Below are positions 1-5,073 of a stretch of 5,073 nucleotides of DNA, one piece after another. Source of the stretch: an uncultured Synergistaceae bacterium. GTDB lineage: Bacteria > Synergistota > Synergistia > Synergistales > Aminobacteriaceae. Position 1 is the stretch's first letter, and every line of letters starts with the position of its first letter. The notes under the pieces were generated by a model, which searched no databases, was not told the DNA's origin, and was given only the letters and a program-made list of their open reading frames with translations. The stretch covers positions 1-5,073 of the forward strand of contig CALMZW010000342.1 of NCBI GenBank assembly GCA_937870605.1, written 5' to 3'. The position numbers and the translations under genes were made by a program.

Positions 1-1170
1 CGCGGTCAGGTCGGCGCTCAGCTCGTCGTGATCGGAGACAATCGCGGCGGTGTAGTTTCCGAGCGCCGTCACGGCCGCGCCGGTCAACGTCGCCATATCG
101 ACGAGCGCGTCCGGCCGGACGCGGCAGGCGTACGTGAGGACGTCGGCCAGCGTCACGCGCCCCTCGGCGTCGGTATTCAGGATTTCGATGGTTTTGCCGC
201 TCATCGTCCGGATGATGTCGTCGGGTCGGTACGAATTTCCGTCGGGCATATTCTCGACGGCGCCGAGGATGCCGTGGACTTCGACATCGGGCCGGAGCTT
301 TCCGAGCGCGCGCATGATCGCGAGGACGTTGCACCCCCCGGTCTTGTCCGTTTTCATCGTCTTGATGCCGTCGCGCGTCTTGATGCAGAGACCGCCGCTG
401 TCGAAGGTCACCGTTTTGCCGACGAGCGCCACGCGCCGCGAGGACGGGGCTTCGGGGCGATAGACGAGATGAATCAGGCGGGGGGGCGTCCGGGAGCCCT
501 GCCCGACGGAGAGCAGCGCGTTCATGCCCATCTTCCGGAGGTCGTTTTCGTCGAAGACGGTGCATTCGAGGTCGTTTTCCTTCGCGAGGGCCAGCGCCCG
601 GTCGGCCAGCGTCAGCGGATTGATGACGTTGCCCGGTTCGTTGACCAGATCCCGCGCGAACGCCTGCGCCCCGCCGAACAGAACGCCCCGGTCAAGCCCG
701 TCGGGGTCCGCTCCGACAAGCGTGAAGGTCTCCATATCCGTCTTCTCCGGGTGCGAGTCGGTCGTCCAGTACGTGCGGAAGACGTAGTTCCCGAGGACCG
801 CTCCTTCTGCAACCGAGCGGGAGATATGGAAATCCGGCGCGTCGGGAAGTAGCGCGGTCACGCTGACGAACCCGAGGGAGATCGCGTGGCGGACACACTC
901 GGCCATTCTGTTCCGGTAGACGGTCGCCGTCGCGGAAGCGGAAGCAGGGCGTTTTCCGAGCCCGGCCAGCAGCAGCGCTTTTACGGAGGCGTCCCGCACG
1001 GGAACGACGCGAATGGATCCCTTTTTGCCGGGATCTTTCGGGAAACGTCCCGCCTGGTCCAAAATACCCGAAAAACCGGGGAATGCCGCAGAAAAAGGAG
1101 CTTCCCCTTCGAACACCGGAACACACAACAGATCGGCCGGTTCACCGGCCTGATACGGTGCAACTCGCAT
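1..1170 (-). CDS. pepA: Leucyl aminopeptidase, peptidase family M17 (C-terminus cut by window edge)
   Basis: Cytosolic two-metal exopeptidase that removes N-terminal residues from peptides. The minus strand is open from ATG at 1170 to base 1, giving 390 residues; the family is usually about 480-500, so about 100 C-terminal residues lie outside the window. The variable N-terminal domain (about 1-165) holds LLLAGLGK near residue 70 and VAEGAVLGNYVF at 120-131. The catalytic domain begins near NEPGN (177-181). By alignment with E. coli PepA, the metal ligands are K252, D257, D275, D334 and E336, and the catalytic residues are K264 and R338; all spacings match PepA exactly. Also present are VGKTVTFDSGG, ENMPDGN (306-312), YRPDD (314-318), NTDAEGR (332-338) and DMATLTGA (358-365). 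The loop after D275 reads DKTGGC where PepA has DMCGAA. AGGAGG 8 nt upstream supports the start. The gene is divergent from the M19 peptidase. The family is certain; the exact substrate preference is not. Confidence 0.95.
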   Translation of the reverse strand, partial: MRVAPYQAGEPADLLCVPVFEGEAPFSAAFPGFSGILDQAGRFPKDPGKKGSIRVVPVRDASVKALLLAGLGKRPASASATATVYRNRMAECVRHAISLGFVSVTALLPDAPDFHISRSVAEGAVLGNYVFRTYWTTDSHPEKTDMETFTLVGADPDGLDRGVLFGGAQAFARDLVNEPGNVINPLTLADRALALAKENDLECTVFDENDLRKMGMNALLSVGQGSRTPPRLIHLVYRPEAPSSRRVALVGKTVTFDSGGLCIKTRDGIKTMKTDKTGGCNVLAIMRALGKLRPDVEVHGILGAVENMPDGNSYRPDDIIRTMSGKTIEILNTDAEGRVTLADVLTYACRVRPDALVDMATLTGAAVTALGNYTAAIVSDHDELSADLTA

Positions 1171-1178
1171 ACATTGCG

Positions 1179-1184
1179 CCTCCT
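1179..1184 (-). promoter_or_regulatory. Ribosome binding site of the M17 aminopeptidase, facing two overlapping ATGs
   Basis: Minus-strand AGGAGG lies 8 nt before the ATG at 1170, which opens the aminopeptidase frame. It also lies 4 nt before another ATG at 1174, which opens a different frame of only ten codons ending at 1142. The 8-nt spacing is the usual optimum and favours 1170 as the true start. Confidence 0.8.
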
Positions 1185-1231
1185 GACGTACCATACGTAT
1201 TCCCGAGCGACGCATTCGCCCGGGTTTCATC

Positions 1232-1246
1232 CGGTTGATCCAACCG
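1232..1246. repeat. Interrupted palindrome, possible operator
   Basis: CGGTTG-ATC-CAACCG is a perfect inverted repeat with 6-bp arms and a 3-bp spacer, near the middle of the divergent region and 48 bp upstream of the M19 start codon. Its size suits a dimeric repressor or activator site, but no regulator gene is visible and there is only one copy. It could be chance in GC-rich DNA. Confidence 0.35.
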
Positions 1247-1277
1247 CGCCGGGAAATAGCGCGCGGCGAAGGCAAAT

Positions 1278-1284
1278 AAAGGAG
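1278..1284 (+). promoter_or_regulatory. Ribosome binding site of the M19 dipeptidase
   Basis: AAAGGAG ends 10 nt before the ATG at 1295. The spacing is slightly long but normal, and the site fixes this ATG as the start of the dipeptidase. Confidence 0.8.
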
Positions 1285-1294
1285 AGGGTTTTTC

Positions 1295-2332
1295 ATGGAA
1301 CGAACCACCGAAACCGCACTTCGGGCGTGCGACCGGCACAAATGTTTTTTTGTCGCGGACGCCCACTTCGATCTTCTGCCGCTGATACTGAAAAAGCGCC
1401 TCAAAGGACGCACGAAGGTCATCGAAACGGACTATCTTCCATCGCTTCGAGAGGGCGGCGTCGATCTGGTCATCTCGTCGCTCTTCGTCGAGAACGCATT
1501 TCTCCCCGAACAGGCGCTCCGCAACGCACTCGACCAGATCGCCGCATTGCACGAGGAACTCGAGGAAAGCCCCGGCCTCTTCACACTCTGCCGGAATACG
1601 AGCGAGATCGTTGCCGCGAAGGAACGCGGCGAACTCGCGATCCTGCTCTCGTTCGAGGGCGTCGAGCCGCTCGGATCCGACCTGGGCCTGTTGCGCGTCT
1701 TTCACGAACTGGGCGTCCGGGGTGTCGGCATCACATGGAGCAGACGGAACCATGCCGCCGACGGCTGCTTTTTCAAGCCCGTCGACGAGGGACGCAAGGG
1801 CGGCCTGACCGATTTCGGCGTCCGGCTGCTCCGTGAAGCCGCCCGGCTCGGAATGTATCTTGACGTCAGTCATCTCAACGACGAAGGACTCGCGGACGTT
1901 TTCGCGTTCCACGATGGTCCGGTGCTCGCCTCGCACTCCAACTGCCGATCCCTCGCGGGCACGATGCGCAACCTCACCGACGCGCAGATCCGGACACTCG
2001 CTTCGCGCGGCGGAATGATGGGCATGAACGTGTGCAGCACGTTCGTCGGGGACGCCGAACACGCCACGATGACAGCGGTCGAACTCGCGGACCACGTGGA
2101 CCATATCAGGGATCTCGCGGGAACGCAGGCGGTGGGATTCGGATTCGACTTCTGCGATGAGATGCGCGATTTTTCCGGCCCCGGGCCGTTCGTGAATTAC
2201 GATTGCATCAAGGGACATTCGAACGCATCGCTCCTGACGGAACAACTCCTGCTCCGCGGCTATGCGGAGCAGGAGATCGAAAACATTCTCGGCGGAAACC
2301 TGATGCGTTTCCTGCGCGCCGCAATCGGATAG
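1295..2332 (+). CDS. Membrane-dipeptidase-like metallopeptidase, family M19
   Basis: A complete 345-residue enzyme of the renal dipeptidase family, zinc-dependent TIM-barrel hydrolases that usually cleave dipeptides. Ligands expected from the human enzyme are all present in order: H24 and D26 in DAHFD, bridging E121 in SFEGVEPL, H193 in LDVSHLN, H214 in ASHSN, and D285 in GFGFDF. R225 in MRNLTD matches the family's substrate-binding arginine. GITWSRRN (145-152) and the C-terminal ILGGNLMRFL (331-340) are also typical. There is no signal peptide or membrane segment, so it should be cytosolic despite the family name, as is common for bacterial members. Length is normal. It is read divergently from the M17 aminopeptidase and convergently with the importer operon, and is followed by a strong terminator, so it is probably a single-gene transcript. 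Acting on imported dipeptides is inferred from context; some M19 members act on D-amino-acid-containing or other amide substrates, so the specificity is open. Confidence 0.95.
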   Translation: MERTTETALRACDRHKCFFVADAHFDLLPLILKKRLKGRTKVIETDYLPSLREGGVDLVISSLFVENAFLPEQALRNALDQIAALHEELEESPGLFTLCRNTSEIVAAKERGELAILLSFEGVEPLGSDLGLLRVFHELGVRGVGITWSRRNHAADGCFFKPVDEGRKGGLTDFGVRLLREAARLGMYLDVSHLNDEGLADVFAFHDGPVLASHSNCRSLAGTMRNLTDAQIRTLASRGGMMGMNVCSTFVGDAEHATMTAVELADHVDHIRDLAGTQAVGFGFDFCDEMRDFSGPGPFVNYDCIKGHSNASLLTEQLLLRGYAEQEIENILGGNLMRFLRAAIG

Positions 2333-2341
2333 CGGATTGCG

Positions 2342-2370
2342 AAACCGGGAGGCCCCCTCCCGGTTTTTTA
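2342..2370 (+). terminator. Rho-independent terminator between convergent genes
   Basis: A perfect 11-bp stem (2342-2352 pairing with 2356-2366, core ACCGGGAGG) with a CCC loop begins 9 nt after the dipeptidase stop codon. On the plus strand it runs into six T, then A and three more T, a good intrinsic terminator. On the minus strand the hairpin sits just past the ATPase stop codon (TAA, 2370-2368), but only three T follow it, so it may also end the importer operon, less efficiently. Confidence 0.88.
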
Positions 2371-3354
2371 TTTCTCGTGAAGGAAACAAGCCGCCCAGTG
2401 ACCGTCGCCCTGGTCCCGGAACGGGGGCTCCTGTTCCGCGCAGCGGGCGGTCGCATGGCGACAGCGAGTATGGAATCGGCACCCCTGAGGCGGATTCGCC
2501 GGCGAAGGCAGATCGCCTTCCAGCAGGATGCGCCGCCCCCGGTCCTCCGGATCGGGCTGCGGGATCGCGGACAGGAGCGCCTGCGTGTACGGATGCAGCG
2601 GATGCGCGAAGACCTCGTCTTTTTGCGCCAGTTCGACGATCTTTCCAAGGTACATGATCGCGATCCGGTCGGAGATGAATTTGACCACCGACAGGCTGTG
2701 CGTGATGAACAGATAGGTCAGCCCAAGCTCTTCCTGCAGGTCGCGCAGTTCGTTGAGCACCTGGCTCTGGATCGAAACGTCGAGCGCGCTGACCGGCTCG
2801 TCGCAGACGATGAATTCCGGGTTCATCGCGAGGGCGCGCGCGATGCCGATACGCTGGCGCTGGCCTCCCGAAAACTCGTGCGGATAGCGGAAGCGGTGTT
2901 CCGGCCGGAGCCCGGCCCGGACGAGGACTTTCACGACGTATTCGTCGAGTTCCTTTTTTTCAGTGACGACGCCGTGATAGCGCACCGCCTCGCCGACGAT
3001 CTCGCGGACCGTCATGCGCGGGTTCAGGCTTCCGTAGGGGTCCTGAAAAATGATCTGGATGCGCCTGCGGATGCCCGACGGATCCTTCTTCAACGTCTCG
3101 CCGACATCCTCGCCGTCAAAGAGCACGGTTCCGGCGGTCGGCGGCAGAAGGTGCATGAGCGTGCGACCGAGCGTCGATTTTCCGCAGCCGGACTCGCCGA
3201 CAAGCCCGAGCGTCTCTCCCCGGCGGATGGCCAGGTCGACGCCGTCGACGGCCTTCACCAGTCCGACGACATTCCGGAAGATGCCCTTCCGGATCGGGAA
3301 ATGCTTCTTCAGGCCGCGCACCTGAAGGATCGGAGCGTCAGCGTCAGTATGCAT
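2368..3354 (-). CDS. oppF: Peptide ABC importer ATP-binding protein, OppF/DppF type
   Basis: Second cytoplasmic ATPase of a dipeptide/oligopeptide importer, pairing with the OppD-type protein to power transport. It has 328 residues, a usual length. Motifs in order: Walker A GESGCGKST (53-61), Q-loop Q104 in FQDPYGSLNP, signature SGGQRQR (162-168), Walker B FIVCDEP (181-187) with catalytic E186, D-loop SALD (189-192), and H-loop H219. The C-terminal oligopeptide-transporter region starts around HPLHPYTQALLSAIP (251-265) and carries Cys292, Cys298, Cys305 and Cys323, a pattern that binds an iron-sulfur cluster in some DppD-type proteins. The ATG at 3354 is chosen because AAGGAGG stands 8 nt before it and the protein then begins as relatives do; an in-frame ATG at 3387 lies further inside oppD without such a site. 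It overlaps oppD by 11 nt, implying translational coupling. After the H-loop histidine it has serine (THSLSVV) where THD or SHD is usual. Peptide specificity is supported by nearby peptidases but not proven. Confidence 0.93.
   Translation of the reverse strand: MHTDADAPILQVRGLKKHFPIRKGIFRNVVGLVKAVDGVDLAIRRGETLGLVGESGCGKSTLGRTLMHLLPPTAGTVLFDGEDVGETLKKDPSGIRRRIQIIFQDPYGSLNPRMTVREIVGEAVRYHGVVTEKKELDEYVVKVLVRAGLRPEHRFRYPHEFSGGQRQRIGIARALAMNPEFIVCDEPVSALDVSIQSQVLNELRDLQEELGLTYLFITHSLSVVKFISDRIAIMYLGKIVELAQKDEVFAHPLHPYTQALLSAIPQPDPEDRGRRILLEGDLPSPANPPQGCRFHTRCRHATARCAEQEPPFRDQGDGHWAACFLHEK
3179..3216 (-). repeat. DNA repeat within Walker A region, oppF copy
   Basis: These 38 bases match 4206-4243 in oppD with a single difference, a silent change in one serine codon (TCC here, TCG there). 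Both encode ETLGLVGESGCGK. A second shared 20-base stretch encoding part of VKAVDGV lies shortly upstream in both genes. This is coding sequence of tandem paralogs, not a mobile repeat. Confidence 0.7.
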
Positions 3355-4342
3355 CGGAAGTTCCTCCTTCCACCGGATTGCCGTCACGGAGCCAGCACTG
3401 GACCGCGCGTCCTCCGGGAAGCGCGAAGAGCGGCGGTTCTTCCTTTAAACAGCGATCCATACGCTCGGAGCAACGGTCATGGAACTTGCACCCGCTCGGA
3501 AAGGCGAGCGGACTCGGGACGACGCCCGGAATGACCCCGAGCCGGCGGGCCGTCGTCGTGAGCTTCGGGATCGAATGGAGCAACCCGCGCGTGTACGGGT
3601 GCCCCGGATCGCGGAACAGATCCCGGACCGGCGCCTTCTCGACGACCTTTCCGGCGTACATGACGACGACGCGATGCGCCATCTGCGCGATGACGCCGAG
3701 ATCGTGCGTGATGAAGAGAATCGCCGAATTCAGCCGTTGCCGGAGTTCATTCATGAGATCGAGAATCTGCGCCTGGACGGTCACGTCGAGCGCCGTTGTC
3801 GGTTCGTCCGCAAGCAGCAGCGCCGGGTTGCACGCGAGCGCCATCGCGATCATCGCGCGCTGGCGCATGCCGCCGGAAAGCTGGTGCGGATAGTCGCTCA
3901 TTCGTTGCCGGGCCGATGGGATGCTGACCATATCCAGAAGCTCGACACCCTTTCCGAAGGCCTGCTTCCGGTCCATGCGCTGATGGAGCCGCAGCGGCTC
4001 CATGATCTGTTCCCCGATCGTAAAGACGGGATTGAGGCTCGTCATGGGCTCCTGGAAGATCATGGAAATCCGGTTGCCCCGGATCGTTCGCATCCGTTCC
4101 TCCGACTGGGACGCGAGATCCTTTCCGTCGAAGAGGATGCCGCCTCCGGCGATCCGCCCCACGGGCTTCGGAAGCAGGCGCAGGATCGAGAGGGCCGTGA
4201 CGCTCTTTCCGCAGCCCGACTCGCCGACAAGCCCGAGCGTCTCGCCCGGCTCCACGCTGAACGATACGCCGTCGACGGCCTTCACGAGCCCTGCGTCCGT
4301 ATCGAAATATGTTCTGAGATCCCTGATATCGAGCAGCGACAT
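3344..4342 (-). CDS. oppD: Peptide ABC importer ATP-binding protein, OppD/DppD type
   Basis: First cytoplasmic ATPase of the dipeptide/oligopeptide importer. It has 332 residues, the normal length. Motifs in order: Walker A GESGCGKSV (40-48), Q-loop Q97 in FQEPMTSLNP, signature SGGMRQR (156-162), Walker B LLLADEP (175-181) with catalytic E180, D-loop TALD (183-186), and H-loop H213 in FITHDLGVIAQ. The FQEPMTSLNP and SGGMRQR wording is typical of the D subunit, whereas the next gene has the F-type FQDP and SGGQRQR. The C-terminal region (HPYTRGLLHSIP, 248-259) ends with Cys285, Cys291, Cys298 and Cys316, a likely iron-sulfur or structural cysteine cluster. The frame is open further upstream inside the permease gene, but AAGAGG (4356-4351) sits 8 nt before the ATG at 4342 and MSLLDIRDLRTYF is a classic start. 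Its start is 5 nt after the permease stop and its end overlaps oppF, so one operon is clear. Confidence 0.95.
   Translation of the reverse strand: MSLLDIRDLRTYFDTDAGLVKAVDGVSFSVEPGETLGLVGESGCGKSVTALSILRLLPKPVGRIAGGGILFDGKDLASQSEERMRTIRGNRISMIFQEPMTSLNPVFTIGEQIMEPLRLHQRMDRKQAFGKGVELLDMVSIPSARQRMSDYPHQLSGGMRQRAMIAMALACNPALLLADEPTTALDVTVQAQILDLMNELRQRLNSAILFITHDLGVIAQMAHRVVVMYAGKVVEKAPVRDLFRDPGHPYTRGLLHSIPKLTTTARRLGVIPGVVPSPLAFPSGCKFHDRCSERMDRCLKEEPPLFALPGGRAVQCWLRDGNPVEGGTSDAY
3363..3369 (-). promoter_or_regulatory. Ribosome binding site deciding the oppF start
   Basis: Minus-strand AAGGAGG lies inside the end of oppD, 8 nt before the ATG at 3354. It favours this start over the in-frame ATG at 3387, which would add 11 residues not typical of the family. 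Confidence 0.85.
4206..4243 (-). repeat. DNA repeat within Walker A region, oppD copy
   Basis: This is the partner of the stretch at 3179-3216 in oppF, identical at 37 of 38 positions. It encodes the Walker A approach ETLGLVGESGCGK. Confidence 0.7.
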
Positions 4343-4347
4343 CGCGA

Positions 4348-5073
4348 CTACCTCTTCAGCCTGACGTCGAGGGCGTCCCGGAGACCGTCCCCCACGAAAT
4401 TGAACGCAAGCACCGTGAACATGATCGCGACGCCGGGAAACAGCGTCCACCACCACTGGCCGGTGGCGAGATACTTCTGTCCCTCGGAGATCATCAGTCC
4501 CCAGCTCGGGATCGGGGGCTGCGCCCCGAAGCCGATGAAGGCGAGCCCCGCCTCGACCATGATGACGCTCCCCATTCCGAGCGTCGCCTGAACGATCACC
4601 GGCGCAAGCGCGTTCGGAAGAATATGCCGGAAGATAACCCGCCGGGTGGGAAGGCCGAGCGCCTTCGTCGCCTCCACGTACTCGCGCTCCCGCAGCGAGA
4701 TGAACTGCGCGCGCGTGACGCGGGCGATGGAGACCCAGTTGACGAGACCGATCGCCGTGAAGACGACGAGCATTCCGGGATTGCGGAAGACCGCGATAAT
4801 GGCGAGAACGAAGAGGAAGAACGGGAAGGCGAATACGACATTGATGAGCCAGGAGATGAGATCGTCGACGCGGCCTCCGAAAAATCCGGCCGCAGCGCCG
4901 AGCGGCACGCCGATGCACAGCGAGACGACCGTCGCGAAGATGCCGATCTGGAGCGAGATCCGCGCTCCGAAGATCACGCGGCTCATAATGTCCCGGCCGA
5001 AGAGGTCCGTTCCCATCCAGTGCGTTCCCGTCGGCGGAGCGAGGCGGACTTTCAGGCCCTCCGACCAGATGAG
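4348..5073 (-). CDS. oppC: Peptide ABC importer permease, OppC/DppC type (N-terminus cut by window edge)
   Basis: Inner-membrane permease subunit of the same importer. The frame stays open from the right edge to TAG at 4350-4348, giving 241 residues; relatives have about 290-300, so roughly 50 residues including the first transmembrane helix and the start are missing. The visible part opens with the family landmark GTHWMGTDLFGRD (residues 16-28 of this fragment), followed by GARISLQIG. Five hydrophobic segments follow: about residues 42-66, 73-96, 100-118, 158-182 and 207-228. The EAA loop that docks on the ATPases is EYVEATKALG with RHILPN (about 131-154). The C-terminus GDGLRDALDVRLKR is the usual OppC ending. 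An internal ATG at 5016 is not the start because the conserved sequence continues upstream of it. The partner OppB-type permease and the binding protein should lie to the right. A nickel or other substrate cannot be excluded from the permease alone. Confidence 0.95.
   Translation of the reverse strand, partial: LIWSEGLKVRLAPPTGTHWMGTDLFGRDIMSRVIFGARISLQIGIFATVVSLCIGVPLGAAAGFFGGRVDDLISWLINVVFAFPFFLFVLAIIAVFRNPGMLVVFTAIGLVNWVSIARVTRAQFISLREREYVEATKALGLPTRRVIFRHILPNALAPVIVQATLGMGSVIMVEAGLAFIGFGAQPPIPSWGLMISEGQKYLATGQWWWTLFPGVAIMFTVLAFNFVGDGLRDALDVRLKR

Larger units (their letters stand above)
1171..1294. promoter_or_regulatory. Divergent intergenic region between the two peptidase genes
   Basis: This 124-bp stretch separates the start codons of the M17 and M19 genes, so it must hold the promoters of both unless transcription enters from outside. 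I found no convincing -35/-10 pair on either strand. What can be seen is the ribosome binding site of each gene at the two ends, an 8-bp palindrome ATACGTAT at 1193-1200, an interrupted palindrome at 1232-1246, and a GC-rich inverted repeat CCGCGC (1244-1249) / GCGCGG (1261-1266). Joint regulation of the peptidases from here is an inference from the layout only. Confidence 0.55.

Noticed and set aside
28..852. A 274-codon open frame on the plus strand
   Set aside because: It is antisense to the M17 aminopeptidase, whose minus-strand translation contains all active-site residues at the right spacing.
1244..1266. GC-rich inverted repeat CCGCGC/GCGCGG with an 11-nt loop
   Set aside because: Six-base GC repeats are frequent by chance in this DNA, and there is no T-run to make it a terminator or clear sign of an attenuator.
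1185..1280. Possible sigma-70 promoters, such as TTGATC at 1235-1240 or TATGGT on the minus strand near 1190
   Set aside because: No partner hexamer of acceptable match stands at 16-18 bp, and the minus-strand candidate would place the transcript start on the ribosome binding site.
886..1836. A 316-codon plus-strand frame crossing the divergent intergenic region
   Set aside because: It overlaps the start of the M17 gene in antisense and the first half of the M19 gene out of frame, and has no recognisable domain or good start site.
1142..2482. A 446-codon open frame on the minus strand across the M19 gene
   Set aside because: It lies antisense to a dipeptidase with all family motifs, has an arginine-, glutamate- and alanine-rich composition with no recognisable domain, and is explained by GC-rich third positions keeping stops out.
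2203..3534. A 443-codon open frame on the plus strand across oppF
   Set aside because: It is antisense to a gene with complete ABC motifs. The translation is low-complexity and resembles no family, as expected of a shadow frame in GC-rich coding DNA.
3479..4591. A 370-codon open frame on the plus strand across oppD and the end of oppC
   Set aside because: It spans two real genes and their junction on the other strand and shows no domain. It is a shadow frame.
3344..4918. Extension of oppD upstream into oppC as a long fusion protein
   Set aside because: The frame is open, but its upstream part is out-of-frame permease sequence rich in arginine. The ribosome binding site and family alignment place the start at 4342.

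Overview
The window is bacterial chromosomal DNA. It is GC-rich (roughly 60% by eye), densely coded and prokaryotic in style: strong AGGAGG-type ribosome binding sites, short or overlapping gene junctions, and G/C-rich third codon positions. I see no sequence that fixes the phylum. The combination of a dipeptide/oligopeptide ABC importer with two metallopeptidases suits a heterotrophic, peptide-using bacterium, possibly an anaerobe, but that is only inference.

Layout from left to right. (1) Bases 1-1170, minus strand: a family M17 leucyl aminopeptidase, cut by the left window edge and lacking about its last 100 residues. (2) Bases 1171-1294: a 124-bp divergent intergenic region with a ribosome binding site at each end and a short interrupted palindrome near the middle. 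(3) Bases 1295-2332, plus strand: a complete family M19 membrane-dipeptidase-like enzyme. (4) Bases 2342-2370: a strong hairpin terminator between convergent genes. (5) Bases 2368-5073, minus strand, read right to left: the end of an importer operon, with an OppC/DppC-type permease (cut by the right edge), then OppD/DppD-type and OppF/DppF-type ATPases. The permease and first ATPase are 5 nt apart, and the two ATPase genes overlap by 11 nt.

A reasonable reading is a peptide nutrition locus. The importer brings short peptides into the cytoplasm, the M19 enzyme splits dipeptides and the M17 enzyme removes N-terminal residues. The substrate-binding protein and the OppB-type permease are not in the window; they would be expected to the right. 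Both peptidases carry the complete set of expected metal ligands, and both ATPases carry all core ABC motifs plus a four-cysteine C-terminal tail. No RNA genes, mobile elements or CRISPR arrays were seen. I found no undescribed system. The points worth a second look are small: an altered active-site loop in the M17 enzyme, a doubled start site in front of it, an operator-like palindrome, and a near-identical DNA stretch shared by the two ATPase genes.
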